The notes below the pieces were generated by a model. It made no database searches. It was not told the origin of the DNA and saw only the letters and a program-made list of their open reading frames with translations. Both the position numbers and the translations under genes were made by a program. Shown here piece by piece: positions 1-12,419 of a DNA stretch of 64,000 nucleotides. Source of the DNA: Ochotona curzoniae (Eukaryota; Chordata; Mammalia; Lagomorpha; Ochotonidae); the NCBI RefSeq assembly GCF_017591425.1, contig NW_024467106.1, positions 23,984,501-24,048,500 of the forward strand, written 5' to 3'. The first letter of the stretch is position 1. Every line of letters begins with the position of its first letter.

Positions 1-154
1 CTTTTGGAAAATAGGAAATAGAATCCAAATCACTCAAGCATTAATGTTATTTTACAAGGTAAAATATACATCAAAAAAAATAGAGTTGGCATCTACTTTC
101 AGATGTTTTATTCTAAATTCAATTTGTTCTAAATTCAGTTTTTTTTTCAGTTTT

Positions 155-485
155 AAAAAGGATGTTTTTATTTTTATTGCAGAATCAGATATACAGAGAG
201 GAGGAGAGACAAAGAGGAAGATCTTCTGTCTGTTGATTCACTCTCCAAGCGGCCACAATGGTCGGAGCTGAGCCAATCCAAAGCTAGAAGTGGACTCAGA
301 GCCTCTTCCAGGTCTCCCATGCTGGTGCAGGGTCCCAAAGCTTTGGGCCGTCCTCAACTGCTTTCCCAGGTCACAGGCAGGGAGCTGGATAGGAAGCAGG
401 GCTGCCAGGACTAGAACTGGCAAAATATGGGATTCTGGCAGGTTCAAGGCAAAGACTTTAGCTGCTAGGCTACCATGCTGGGCCC
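155..485 (-). mobile_element. C-SINE (tRNA-derived lagomorph SINE), near full length
   Basis: The A-rich tail of the element lies at the left as a T-rich run, followed by the conserved 'gagaggaggagagac' block and the central 'cctcaactgctttcccaggtcac' type core, ending in 'tgctgggccc', the 5' end of the SINE. Non-autonomous Pol III retroposon mobilised by L1. It carries moderate divergence from the youngest copy in the window (54197-54526). Confidence 0.9.
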
Positions 486-984
486 ATTTTTTTTTCACTT
501 CTACAAGAGAAATCTGAAAGTACAGAAATGACATATGAATTACAAAATATAGAAGTTGTTAAATATATGAATGTAGCCAGTTTTGAAGATCAGACAAAGA
601 TTGTGGAAATAGTTATTAAAAAACACTTAACTTGAAAAATATAATAAATTTGAGTTCAAAAATAACCTTAAAAACTGAACAGTTTGCTAGTAGACTCCCT
701 CAGGAAGAGATTGAACTATGAACAATGAAATATAATACTAGTTTTGGAACCTAAAAATATATTTAGGTTTCCTGTCCTAAGACTTGCTCATATTAAAAAT
801 AAAAGTAACCCTTAGTTTTCTCCGAGCTTCTTTGCTGCTGACTGCAGGATAGACTAAAGCTCTTGTGCAAAGTTTTAATACTGTCCGTGTGAGAGAACTG
901 TACAGAATATTACCCGAGGAATAGGAGGTAGGCGTGTATTGGAGGAAGCCCCATCTTAAAAATGTGGCTAATGAAAATTTGGGG
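486..984. other. AT-rich unique stretch
   Basis: I see no repeat or gene here. Open frames are short and shared between strands, with no splice or coding character. Confidence 0.5.
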
Positions 985-1304
985 GATGAGGAGGGGCAAC
1001 ACAATGGTTCAATGGTTGAACCTCCACCTCCAAGTACCATCATCTCATATGGGCACTGGTTCATGTCCCGGCTGCTCCACTTCATATCCAGCTCATTCCT
1101 TATGGCCTGGGAAAGCAGTGGAGGGCCACCCAAGTCCTCAGGACCCTACATCCATGTGAAAGATCTAGAAGAAACTTTTAACTCCTGGCTTCAGATTGGC
1201 TCAGTTCTGACTATCGTGACCATTTAGGGAGTGAACCAGTAGATGGAAGATATTTCTGTCTCTCTTCTTTGTAAATCAGTGTTTCTAATGAAAATAAATC
1301 TTTT
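985..1304 (+). mobile_element. C-SINE, near full length
   Basis: Sense copy: a tRNA-like head ('caatggttcaatggttgaac'), the core 'tatggcctgggaaagcagtg', the 'gggagtgaaccagtagatgg' block, a pyrimidine stretch, and a 3' 'aaaataaatctttt' tail. Diverged by scattered substitutions, so not recent. Confidence 0.88.
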
Positions 1305-3284
1305 AAGAGAAAAAGGCATTTTAGTATCAAAGCTGAAGTAGAAAGATATGGAAGGAGCATGTATACCCATAGACTCGAGAGAATAAACTAAGATAAAAAC
1401 ATGCATATTCAAAGGAGAAAGGAAGGACATGTTAGTATCTTCCATCTGTATTTCTTCACTTGAATTTGATTTTGGATTAATGACCATCTGTTGGGAAACA
1501 GTTGTGGGAAGACTCTGAAACTTGATTCTTACACTCATATTCTTTGGTGCATCAGAAGTATTATTGCCTGCGGGGGAGGAGCCTGAGGCAGAGTGTTGTA
1601 ATGGCCACTAAAGCTCATCCTGTAGGGCCTGAAACTGATGTGGTCACACAAACAAATTGATCACTATAGGCAGTCAAACTACCTGACTGAAGTTTGCATG
1701 AGGTTGCACAGTTTAACTTTTAAAATCTCATTTTCTTAGCACTGCTTGTTAGATTACCCTTAGATTTCTTCCTCTCAAAACAATCAGATTTTACTCATAG
1801 CAGTTCACAATATGCATCTTACAAAAAGTATGGACTCATTGATTTACATAGCAAGAAAGACCTACTAAACTCACTAAAAAACTCACTAAAAAATTGATGG
1901 TTCACAGGCTGGGTCTCTGTTGATTAGATGGATCTGTAACAGTACTGGCACCAGTCTCCCCACATTCTATAAATATCCTGGAACCTTGACCAGTAAAGCT
2001 GTTGGTTTAAGGAAGGCAAAGGGCGACATATGCTTGTAAAAATCTGCTTGATTGTAAATTGAATGATAACATATTTCCAGTGCCAATATGACAGGAAGAA
2101 TACTGTGGACCAGTCATTAACAACATATAAAGAGGAGTATTTGTTCTTACTGAGATACAATTTGAACTTTTATGCTGAAAGCCAGCTCTGGACCTCACAC
2201 ATCACCATGTGTCTTTGTTGTGTTAGTGGTTGTCCTTGGATGCTTTTCATTAGTTGCCCTGGATGCTCCTTAAACCCCTCTCCTGCCAGCTCTTCCACGC
2301 TCTACTTCCCTCTCGGGTTGTTACCTTGTTTATGCTTTTCTTGGCTTTTGAACTTGCATTGGTATCATATTTACTTGGTATTCATTGTGATCTAGCTTCA
2401 GCTCTAAGAGGATGATCCTCTCTGGTTTGACCTTTTCATATTAATTTCTTGACATCAGGTTTTAACTAGTCCCCAGTCAGGTCCTTTTTTTCCTTCAGGA
2501 GTGAAAGAAGCTCAGGCAAATGCATTGGGATTACAGTTCATTGTGTTGAACATGTCCTTAACAAAGTAGATACTGATATGTGTATAGGCATTGAATTATA
2601 AACTATAAGACCATTATTCTTATTATTACTATACAAAAATGCAGTCACGATGTGAATAAAAGAAGCCAGAACAGAAAAGGAAGCTATTTGTAAACTTTAG
2701 TTATAATTAAGTGTGATTTATCCTTTTATTGTCAAATAATCTGCTATTGCTAAGAATATGAAATAGTAAACAAAAAGGAAACTGCCAAAAAATATTCAAG
2801 CCAATCACGGCTTTCTCCCTTATTTAATTCTCCTGTTGCTTTTACTCGTTTGACTCAAGCATTTCATGAAGCTCTGGGAAAATGCCAACAATAAAATTCA
2901 ATATGTTTTGCCTGACTTGAAAAATTACATACTGGACAATACAGAAAAGAGATTTTCAAATTTATTGCTTTAATAGCAGTGATTGAAACCATAGCTAAAA
3001 TGAAATCTGCACTTATTATCATAACTACATTTTAATCATGAAAATGTGAATTTTCAGTTTCTGTAATTAAGAATTTTTTTTTTCATTTTAATCTTTATAT
3101 TCCAATTCTCATGGCATTACCCATTTTAAACTCCAGACACAGTATCCAAACATTTGTGCAATATAGAAAACATTTTGTTCTTTGGGTCTTATTGCTTCAT
3201 ACGCTAAAATATCATTGTACTAAAATTGAATCATGTTATCTGCAAAAGTTCTCTTTTCATGTTTAGTAAAACGCATATTTCTTT
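1305..3284. other. Unique AT-rich intergenic DNA
   Basis: About 2 kb with no repeat I can place. The segment 2160-2400 is somewhat GC-richer and pyrimidine-rich but shows no open frame with coding character; it could be an old, unrecognised repeat. Confidence 0.4.
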
Positions 3285-3615
3285 GCTTTAAAATATTTAT
3301 GTATGCCTGCATGTATTTGAAAGTCAGAGTTATGGAGAGGAAGGTAAAGAAGAGGGGAGGGAGAAATAAACGGAGAGAGAGAGAATCTTCCATCACCTGC
3401 TTCAATTCCAAAGTGGTTTCAATAACCAGGGTTCATCCAGGCTAAAGGCAGGAGTCTGTACGCCGTCTGGATTTCCCACACGGGTGGCAGATTCTAAGAA
3501 CACAGGCATATTCTGTTGCTTTTCTTGGCATGTTAGTTAAGAGATGGATCAGGATCAGAATAGCCAAGAGTCCAACTGGTACTCTAATTGGATGTTGTCA
3601 TTGCAGACCTAACCT
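3285..3615 (-). mobile_element. Old, diverged C-SINE
   Basis: Antisense copy with the tail 'aatatttatgtatg', the purine block with 'gagagagagagaatcttccatcacctgc', 'gatttcccacacgggtggca' and a degraded head near 3600. Sequence loss and substitutions place it among the oldest SINE copies here. Confidence 0.7.
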
Positions 3616-3624
3616 GCCTTAACA

Positions 3625-3930
3625 CAGTATTGGCCTCAAAATTCTTATCTTTCGATACTGACATCAAATATTGTCCTGTGAAGGCTTCTGACTGCACTGC
3701 TCCTAGTATATTTGGCTCTAACAGTTACATATTTCCACCTTTTGTATGCATAATATTCTTCTATTCCTATGAACATTATATTATCACACATTTAGCTATC
3801 ATGTGTAGTTTAATATGCCTACTCTTCTTGAGATATTATAGCATCCTCAAGAATAGGAATGAAATTTTAACCCTATTAATAATTTTTGGCACATAGTACA
3901 TACTTGCTGTTTTAGGGAGGCATGCTTTGT
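3625..3930 (+). mobile_element. L2 LINE 3' fragment
   Basis: The end matches the L2 3' terminus pattern 'ggcacatagtacatacttgctg' (family form: ggcacatagtaggtgctcaa), preceded by the characteristic line about 'gagatattatagcatcctcaagaa'. Ancient mammalian LINE, inactive. Confidence 0.55.
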
Positions 3931-4039
3931 TTTATTCCTTAAAACAAGTGGAAAACTTAGAACAAAACAAAATCAGTAAAAGAGTGGTAAATTTGTTGAG
4001 GTTTGCTTTAAGATTGTAAGTAAAGTCTCAAGGAATTAA

Positions 4040-4398
4040 AAAAAAATGTTTTCTGACCTCAGTGGAATCAAGATAAAAATTTAAAACTTAAGAAATTCTT
4101 GAAAATATGCAGACTGATCATAATGCTCCTGAGAAACATCAGGTCATAGAACAAATCTATGGGAAATCAACACAATATATCAACACTTGTGAAAGACTGC
4201 CAAAGCAGAGTTAAGGGGACATAAAATCAAACCCACAAAAAAACAATAACCTTGGTGAGAAAAAACAATGCCATAGGAGAGAAAGAACTTAAAGATAATT
4301 CCCCTTATAGCAGCAATAAAAAAATTCATGCAATAAATTTAATCAAGGATTTAAAGGATCTCTAATCAAAAGTGTAACACATTAAACAGAGGCATAGG
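4040..4398 (+). mobile_element. L1 ORF2 fragment, left part
   Basis: Sense remnant of the L1 reverse transcriptase region, with features such as 'caggtcatagaacaaatcta' and the run of lysine-rich codons after it. The reading frame is broken by many stops. It continues at 4600 beyond an inserted SINE. Confidence 0.65.
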
Positions 4399-4598
4399 AC
4401 CTGGCGATGATGGCCTAAAGCCTTGGGACCCTGCATCCACATAGGAGACCCGGCAAAGTCCTGGCTTCAAATTGGCTCAGCTCCAGTCACTGCGGTCACA
4501 TGGGGAGTGAATCAATGGACGGAAAATCTTCCTCTCTGTCTCTCCTCCTCCGCATATCTGACTTTGCAATAAAAATAAATAAATCTTTAAAAGAAAAA
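4399..4598 (+). mobile_element. C-SINE with internal deletion, inside L1
   Basis: The head 'cctggcgatgatggccta' runs directly into 'aagccttgggaccctgca', skipping about 100 bp of the SINE. Both edges of the gap carry a GGCC(T/C)A-type word, so the loss looks microhomology-mediated. The 3' end is the young type, 'gcaataaaaataaataaatc'. Interrupts the L1 at 4040-4840. Confidence 0.88.
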
Positions 4599-4599
4599 A

Positions 4600-4840
4600 G
4601 GAACGCATAGACAAAACAAAAAATGGTAGAGTCTTCCACATTTATGGATTGGAAAATTAATATAATCAAAATATCTATACTGCCAAAAATCGATTTACAG
4701 GTTCATTGCAATCCCAAACAAAATATCAAGGTCAATCTCAGATTTAGAAAAAATAGCGCTAAAATCCATATGGACGCACAGGAGCTCATGAGTCACTGAA
4801 GCAAGCATGAACAGCAAAAACGGGATGATCTGGAGCACCA
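4600..4840 (+). mobile_element. L1 ORF2 fragment, right part
   Basis: The motif block 'atttatggattggaaaatta' followed by 'actgccaaaaatcgatttac' and 'attcattgcaatccc'-type sequence is the well known L1 ORF2 stretch encoding the region after the reverse-transcriptase core. Plus strand, continuous with 4040-4398. Frame broken. Confidence 0.85.
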
Positions 4841-4924
4841 TACATAGCATATAGTGTATATGTAGGTAGTGCAAGTGTACAAGGCTTATAGATTTAAAAA
4901 GCTGCTCATTAGATATTTTGATTT

Positions 4925-5240
4925 TTATTATTTGTTAAAGATGTACTTATGTAAAATGCAGAGTTAAAGAGGGCAAGCAGAATAGCAGGTGTGCTTGAGA
5001 GTGAGTCTTCCCTCTACTGGTTCACTTGCTAAGTGGCCCCAGTGACAGTGGCAGGGCCAGGTCAGAGCCAGGAGCTCATCTAGTGATCCCACGTGGGTAG
5101 CTGGAACCCATGTGCTCAGGCAATCTCCACTGCTTTCCCAGGCAAGACTGTAAGTGAAGGAGTCACAACACAAATTGTGGCCCTTGTGGAATGCCAAAAT
5201 AGTGAGTGGTGATTTAATGTGCTGTCCCATGACATTGGCC
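4925..5240 (-). mobile_element. Old C-SINE
   Basis: Antisense, with 'ctggttcacttgctaagtgg', 'agccaggagctcatctagtg' and 'ctccactgctttcccaggca' marking the core. The 5' head is degraded near 5235. The 88-codon frame crossing it is a by-product of the repeat. Confidence 0.75.
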
Positions 5241-5269
5241 TAGACTATTTTCTATTTTAACCCCACTAA

Positions 5270-6065
5270 AAGCCCCACTGGTATCTAATTCATGCTTTTT
5301 GTATGTAGTTGTACAGCTATCCAGTACCACTGGTTTAAAAATAAAAATAAAAACTATCCTTTATGAAATGCTTTTGATGTTTGGTGAGGATCAGTAGTTA
5401 TACAATCTATTTCTGGACTATCATATTCTATTGATCTGTCCATGTTTTCACCAAAGCATACTTTTCATTATTGTAGATTTATGAGAAATCAAGTAATCTG
5501 TCCTCTAAAAATTTGTTCTCTGGGTTCTGTATTTTGCTTTCCTTCTTTATTATTGTCTTGTTTATTTAAAGGTCTTTTACTCTTTGAGTATACTTATTAC
5601 TAAATACTTTTCACTTCAGTAATAACATAAATGGCATTGTGTTTTTAACTTTAAATCCAAATTTTCCATTGTTAGTGCAAAGGAAAGCAATCGACATTTT
5701 TATTAATGCTTAATCACATGATATGGTATTGATTCTCTGATAGACAATCATGTCATTTGAAAAATAACACAAGACAAAACTCCCTTCAAACAAAATAACT
5801 ATTTTTCCATTCCATATAGCTTTTATTTTCTTTACCTATTTATTGCCTTTGCTAAGACTTTTAGTACATTATTGGATAGGAGTAGTGAAAAGCACAACCT
5901 TTTGATATTCCTGACTTTAGAAACCAATTTCTCTTAAGATTCATGTTATTAGCAAGTATTTGTAGACTTTCTTTAGCAAAATTGTGGAAATATCTTTTAC
6001 GATCACTGGTTTCCTGAAAATTTTTATTATGTATCATCTTTTTGAAAATTTTGACAGCTATCACT
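5270..6065 (-). mobile_element. Old L1 ORF2 fragment (antisense)
   Basis: The plus strand shows the antisense L1 ORF2 series in order: 'tattctattgatctgtccat', 'cattattgtagatttatg', the T-rich 'cttttattttctttacctat', 'gctaagacttttagtac' and 'gataggagtagtgaaaagca'. Substituted and with internal deletions, so an old L1M-type copy. Confidence 0.75.
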
Positions 6066-7011
6066 CTGTTGTACTTTGGAAGTCCGACCTCTACCTAAAA
6101 TCGGCACTTATGGCCTTATAGCTACTTGTGATTCTTATTTTCAGACGTGTCTGAATGTGTTGTCTCTGCAATGATATTTCCTTACACTGGTGCCACCTAT
6201 ACATGCCTATACACAACCAAGCTCTTTTCTTTAACTGCTACTCCTCCTTCAAATAAAGTTAAGCACTAAGTTACTGTTTCTGTTAAGAGTATTCAAGAGG
6301 ATTTGTGGCACACAGGGACATAACACACAGCAGTAATTTAAATGTACATTGTGGACATTTCTAAACTCTGTTGATCATTCAACCACTGTAATTTCTCAGG
6401 TGTTGGGAAGTTTACTGCCTTCCTCAATAACATTAGCTCCTTACCATCTTCATTATCGTGTTTTTCTCCTCTATTGCTTTACTTACTCTCATTCTTTTCA
6501 TGTGGAGAAATCTGACCACCCCTTCTGTTGCATTGGCTCTTGAAGACTCCAGTGGCCTCAGGTTCTCATCTGCTTGTATGAGAGATTTATCGAGGTCTTT
6601 TCCTAACAGGAGTTTGGCATGAGTTAATACAGAACATTTCTCACGATTGTCTGTATAGCAAACAGATCATCACATCCTGTTATGACCTTCTTTCGCACAT
6701 ATGCATCTGCTTTCCTGTATCATTTTGGTCTGAAGAAAACATTTTATTTGAAGCATTAAAGCTGTCAGCAAAATAAACACTTTGTTATAGTTACCATCTG
6801 TGGTGTTATTTTGGAATAAAACGTTTCAGTCCAATGAGAATGACATCCCAAGACCATTTTCAGAGGCAAACTTGATGGTGGTGTTACTCAAGTTCAAATT
6901 TTTCTTGATGTTACTTCCTTAAAAATTTGGAAATGTAAATATTTCGTCACCTTTCCTGGGGACTGAGATGTCATTGAAACTAGTTCTGGTGTGTAAGATA
7001 CTGTATTAGCA
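6066..7011. other. Unique AT-rich DNA
   Basis: No recognised repeat or gene. The 64-codon frame at 6349-6543 has no domain I recognise and no flanking coding signal. Confidence 0.4.
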
Positions 7012-7386
7012 TTCTCGTTCTAGCATAACAAAACATCACAAATAACTGGAAGAAACAGAAGTTATTTTGTTAAAATTCTGTAGTCTCGAGATCAAAGATC
7101 GATGTGTTGCAGGATTGGTCTCTGTCCTTGACTTGAAGAAGTCCGCCATCTCAGTGGGTCCTCATATCGTCCTTCTGTTCATGCACATCTCTGATGCCTC
7201 TTTGTGTATCTAAATTTCTTCTCGTAAGGACCTAAGTCGGATAGGATTGAAGTGTTTTCATGGAAACTCATTTAACACCTCTTGCCTCTTTACTGGCCCA
7301 ATCTACAAATAGAATTATAATCTGAAGTACAGGTTTGAAAGCTTCAACATATGAATTTTAGGAGTACACAATTCATTTCATAAAAA
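7012..7386 (-). mobile_element. MLT1-type LTR (MaLR), solo
   Basis: Antisense to the MLT1 LTR: it starts 'tgtattagcattctcg' (LTR end), then 'gatcaaagatcgatgtgttg', 'ctcgtaaggacctaag', and 'gcttcaacatatgaatttta' near the right end. This order matches the reverse complement of the mammalian MLT1 LTR. No internal retroviral sequence is attached. Confidence 0.75.
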
Positions 7387-7489
7387 TTCAAAAACAGAAG
7401 TCTGGAGAATAGCCTCTAGAAACTAAATGCTAACAAAGAACAGCAGGAACAGTTGCCACAAATTTTCCTCATCTTTTTTTCCCCTAAAT

Positions 7490-7640
7490 GAATAGAGATG
7501 AGATAGAAGGTCCTCAAGCAAGAATTAGGTGAGCCTATGGCAAAACTGTATTATGGAGTCCAAAGTGAGCCAGTAGCCATCTGCCTCAAGACTGCTTGTC
7601 ATATGAACGTAATAAATTAATTCATTTAAGCCTTTTAAAG
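7490..7640 (+). mobile_element. Possible MLT1-like LTR 3' fragment
   Basis: The 'gtaataaattaattcattta' then 'agccttttaaagtgttattt' series resembles the polyadenylation end of MLT1 LTRs (aataaa, then 'gtttaagccaccca'). Short and diverged; may be coincidental. Confidence 0.3.
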
Positions 7641-8660
7641 TGTTATTTTTCTATTATACTCTCTCTGACAGAGATTTTGTAAATCTGGATTGTTGAGTTT
7701 TGGTTATTAATGCTAAGATATTGTTGTCTGTTTAAGTGAGGATCCTAGCAAGAAAAATTAAATCTCAAATATTTGAAATAAAAGGAATTTAGTCAAAGAG
7801 CTGTAGACACTGGGTAAGGCTGGGGTGACCAACAAGGGATGTTGATGTGCCCGGCGAGGATGAAGAGGGCAATGATCTCTTAGAATGAAATGCAGAAAAA
7901 ATGAGTGATGAATGTGTGAATGAGTAACCCTAAGCACAGCCTCCAGCCGCAAAGAGTCACAGTCTCATCCTGAGGCACATCAAGGGAACAGAGAAGAAAA
8001 TCTATAGGCTCCCTGCTTTAATCTACTTCCCTGTGCCTTCCAGGGTCCAAACCCATGTGAGAAAATGTTGGTGAAATGGGTGGATGGAGGCAGTTACTGC
8101 TAGTATCTTGAGAAGCAAGAAGGGCAGGCAAAGGCAAAGAATGAATCTGGAGAGGAACAGGAAAAATAATCATTAACAAGTATAGCATCCTAGAAAACTT
8201 CAGCCTCATTCTGAATATTTTTTCATTTCAGTTACAGTTTGATATAATTCATGACAGCAGCTCTTCTCTGCTATCAGATATCCATCCTTTAAATTGAAAT
8301 GTGCAAGCGTGTGAATTAAATTGGAATTGGAATTTGGCTAAAAGTCTATGAGGAAAGTGACTGTGATAACAGAAACTGAGAAACTGTAACTCATAGTTGG
8401 TTGTCATTCAATGCTAAGAATAAATTTATATATGTATCCTTAATATGCCATAGCTTTAATTCAATAATTATAAAAAAAAGTTAGTTAAAACTAATTAGAA
8501 GCACTGGGCAGTAGTCTCGGTGCATTTAACCGTAAAATGAATGGAAAATCCCATCAGTTATGTGACAGGACTCTGAGGATAAGATAAAGCATTAGTCATA
8601 AAATATGGAAATATTTTAGACTAGAAATTAGTATTTTTTATAATGAAGTGAATTAGAAAT
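7641..8660. other. Unique DNA
   Basis: No repeat or gene recognised. 7758-8209 is somewhat GC-richer with short minus-strand frames of 63-64 codons but no recognisable domain. Confidence 0.4.
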
Positions 8661-8664
8661 AGTG

Positions 8665-8820
8665 TATTAATGTGTTGATGATAATTAACATTTACTAAGC
8701 ACCTCCTTCCTTCTTGCTTGCTTATTTGCTTTTTACCCATCCATCAACAAGCACTTTGTGGATTTACAGAAGTTACTGGGAACACCAGGAATTAGGCTAT
8801 TAAAGGAGAAACGCATAATC
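8665..8820 (-). mobile_element. Possible L2/MIR fragment
   Basis: 'taacatttactaagcacctc' resembles the reverse complement of the MIR/L2 3' end, and 'actgggaacaccaggaatta' may continue it. Weak match. Confidence 0.35.
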
Positions 8821-8837
8821 TAATATGGAGGCAATAA

Positions 8838-8878
8838 ATACATATACATATAAATACACATACATACATATACATGTA
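8838..8878. repeat. Imperfect (CATA)n/(TACA)n microsatellite
   Basis: Run of alternating tetranucleotides of the type acat/atac, about 40 bp, interrupted. Too imperfect to be highly mutable. Confidence 0.8.
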
Positions 8879-8879
8879 G

Positions 8880-9999
8880 AGGATTGTGCTTTACAAACAA
8901 TTCAGGTATCTAAGTATACTGAAAAAAATATAAGTGGAGGAGGGGGTCAGCAAGTGTGGAGAATGCAAATCTCTAAGGGATTCAAATGGCTTGCTGAGGA
9001 GTATGGTTTTTTAAAATTAAAAGCACCTAAATCACTAAATAATTTGTCATTCAAACTAAGCAACTTTTGAAAGGAAGAATCAGTGCTACTTTATACTCTG
9101 GAGCAAAAATACAATTATCTGGTAAAACCAGGAGTTTTGTTTCTTTTACATATTAGATGTATTCAAGGACTTAAGGAGAGATGGATATAGCATGAGAATT
9201 CCCATTTAGGTTAGAGTACTTTGAACCCAATTAGAATAATCAGTTGGACTGATATTGAGACCCTAGGCTAATTAGATAGCAAGAACTACATTCGGAAAAT
9301 ATAAAACAAGCAGTCTTAACAGGATTAGACATGGCATATGAGGACCATGTTACAGTATCTCCTAGATCAATTGTGTAATAAAAGTAGTCCCATATTCTTG
9401 ATCACCAAGAATAATGATTTGATCTCCAATCAAATAATATCCAATCAATTTGAAATATTTAAAATTATAAGTAAGATATTTTCTTGGTTAAATTGTTAAA
9501 GAACTTACATGTTTCTGTATGGCTTGAAGGCTTTGCATGGCTGGCTGTCACATTTCCCAGTTCTCATGTCTTTCTCTGCTAAACTTGGTCTCGTCATCCG
9601 CTTGGTCAGTCAATTAAGGAACTCTGGACTCAGTTGTCTTAGCCACTCCAAGCTCTTTCCAACCTCGGAAACTTCTTACCCACTCAAACTTTCTGCGCAG
9701 ACATTGTCAGTGAGCTTTACATAGTGCTAATCCATTCATTGCTTCAGCTCTCTGCAATGTGTGCTCTCTCTCCGAAGCTGTCATCAATTAACACCCGCCA
9801 ATAGTTAGGTGTTTTCCCATTTTCCACCTGACAATAGGCTTACGTTATGAAGAGCATGTAAATTCTTCATGGTAATCAAATGTGAGAATTTTTATAATTA
9901 GTGGATAATAATACACCATCAAATCCCTGCACAATTTCTAGCCTTCCCTTACAAGGCACAAATATCTCCAGGTTCCTCTTGAAATTAAAATTAAAATGA
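8880..9999. other. Mostly unique AT-rich DNA
   Basis: Nothing placed with confidence. The stretch 9509-9990 is pyrimidine-rich and may be a more 5' part of the L2 that is clear from 10000 onwards. Confidence 0.4.
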
Positions 10000-10490
10000 A
10001 GAGTCCTCACCCTCTTCCTGCTCATTTGTGGTCTGACCTCCAGCTCCCTCGCTGACCAAGTGTCTTATAATTCCTATTTTCATCCATCCATTTCCAGAGC
10101 CTCTTCTTTTTGGTTGAACAAATTCTCCAAACATACCTCAGTGACTTTGCTCTTGGTATTCATCCTACCTGATCAATTCTTTCCAGCTTACTCTATTGTT
10201 TAATTCTCTCTTATCAGGCAAATCTCTGTTCAAATGCCCTCCACTTCAGGAGCCTCCCCAGTCACTCGTAGCTCTAACTATACTTTATTGTTTTATGTCA
10301 CTTATAACTGCCTAATATTATATAGGTTCATGTTCAATGGTATCCCTCAATATTCATAAGCTCCCTTATACAGGCTTATTTTTTTTAGCTCTATCATTGT
10401 TTAATACCCACTGTTTATCACAGTTAATGACACATGGTAGGTAAATAATTAATATTTGTTGAGCAAATGAATGAACAAATTCACTGATTC
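10000..10490 (+). mobile_element. L2 LINE 3' fragment
   Basis: Ordered L2 landmarks: 'caggagcctccccagtcact', then 'ttattgttttatgtcactta', 'cataagctcccttatacagg', and the terminal 'taatatttgttgagcaaatg' followed by an 'aatgaa' string. Sense orientation, strongly diverged, inactive. Confidence 0.8.
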
Positions 10491-11990
10491 ACGGATGACC
10501 CACACAGTTAACTTAGGTTAGGATTATATTGGAAGAAGGTTCAGATTCATGTAGGGGGTTTATAACCACAGTCACAGTAACAGAAGTCACTAATTTGCTA
10601 GCCTCCCTTCACACAAGTTATTTAGTTGTATTATTCCTTTTTAAAGAAAAGCAAGTAAGATTTACACAATGAACATTTATATTTTTCTATATTTGCATAG
10701 ATGCCGATATCTCATCATGTATCTTGGTTTTTACAAAGTGATAAACTCATTTCATCTATTTCACAATTAAAAGCACATTGTGGTGCATTTGGTGAGGCAA
10801 ATGTATGTGAACTGACTTACTCAGTAAAACCATTCTTTGCATGGATATGTATGTAAGAGAAGTGTAGTTAGCCCAAGATCACAGAGTTAGGGAAATCAGG
10901 AATGTGGTGTTTGGTTCATCTACCGCCTCAGTCTCATGATGTCCAAGTGAGCAACTGTTACAGTTTGTGCCTTTAAATTAATTGACACTATTACCCATAC
11001 AGCAACAATTTTTGAGTCAGATTTTTGAGAATTTCTAGGAAATTTACATATAATCTCCATAATATAAGATGAGACAGTCCAAGTCCACCAAAATCTTGAC
11101 CACACCTTCAAGCTGGTGGCATTAGAATTGCCCAGCCATTTCCCAGCTGGCTGAGAGATTATTAGTGGGGAATGACTTGCCTTCACGTTCCTTCCCAGGC
11201 GATGAGGGGTCAAGAGATGCTTAAGACACCAAAATCTTTCCAAAACACCGCGTTCCCACTCTTCCTCTCTCCTCTCAAGTGGCATTCCACCTCCCAGCTC
11301 TGTCCCCCTTCTCTCTTCTTTTTACGTTCACCTGGTAACTTTGCAAATAAAATATATCTGTCTATAACCAATTCCTGGATTTTTATTTTTATCCTAAGCT
11401 GAGGAAAGAACTCATCAAGCTTTTCTGGCAACATAAAATGATGAAATAACGATTGTGAGGGAAGAAGGGAGTGTGGAAATCTCAAAGGAAGAAATATCAA
11501 GATACCTTCCTGAGAAGAAACACCTATCTTCTCATTTGAGTATTATAAAAATGGTAGCATAATCAGACTGTTATTTTAATGAACTCCAATTAGTGAAGCC
11601 ATCAAGGCTTTTATTCCACAAATGTCTGAGAATTGCATGTGCATTTTGTACTGCATTCTGTACTGCAATTTCAGAAACTCAGACAAACTTAGGCCCAGTC
11701 TTTCGTTTTAACAGTTACTGATCAAGCTGAAAAAACAAAACGTCCAGGCCAGTTTTACACATGTATTTGTATACCAAAAGCTGAGACTTCCAAGAATACA
11801 CGTGGATAACCTATTTAAATCAGTTGCTTAAATGCTTCTCTTACTAAATCTTCCTGCAGAACATCAAACAGGTACCACATGGACTGATCTGAAACTCCTC
11901 TTTGAACTAAATTTTAGCTTGTTTTTTAGATATCCACACTCACAGGAAAATTAATGAACATAAAGCAAAAGTTTAGTAATTCATGATCCA
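10491..11990. other. Mostly unique DNA with a MIR scrap
   Basis: 10855-10920 resembles antisense MIR ('agcccaagatcacagagtta'). The rest is unplaced. Overlapping frames of up to 121 codons at 10920-11500 lie on both strands and show no recognised domain. Confidence 0.4.
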
Positions 11991-11994
11991 TCTT

Positions 11995-12130
11995 TTTTAT
12001 TTATTCAAGCATCTACTGTGTATAGGAGCCAAAATGAATGCCAAGGACACAGGAAGGATAAAACAGACTTTGAACCTACCCTGAAGAATACATAGTGTAG
12101 TGGATGACAGATTCATAAACTATAATGTGT
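11995..12130 (-). mobile_element. L2 3' end fragment
   Basis: 'tttatttattcaagcatctactgt' style sequence followed by 'tagtgtagtggatgacag' is the reverse complement of the L2 3' region. Appears continuous with 12420-12980, giving one old L2 on the minus strand with a MIR between. Confidence 0.65.
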
Positions 12131-12244
12131 CTAGACTCTTATATACATTCAGTTAAAAATCAGAAAAGTGCATGGGGTGATAAAATATATGTGTGTCCAA
12201 TATTCAGCTTGCCAGAGCTTGTACCATTTACAACTTGTATGGTG

Positions 12245-12370
12245 TTAAACATATTTCTTAATCACTGTGATTTTAAATTTCTTATCTATAAAATGAAAAT
12301 AACATATATTTTCCTTCAGGAATTATTGTAAAGCATTAATATATTAATTTGTAGAAAGTTCTTAGCAATA
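12245..12370 (+). mobile_element. MIR SINE fragment
   Basis: 'tatctataaaatgaaaataa' matches the MIR 'catctgtaaaatggggataa' block, followed by 'attgtaaagcattaatatat'. Sense MIR, lying between two pieces of the antisense L2. Confidence 0.6.
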
Positions 12371-12419
12371 ACAAGAGTATTCTCAATGGATTTAATTTCA
12401 TAGATGTCTGCAAACGTTC

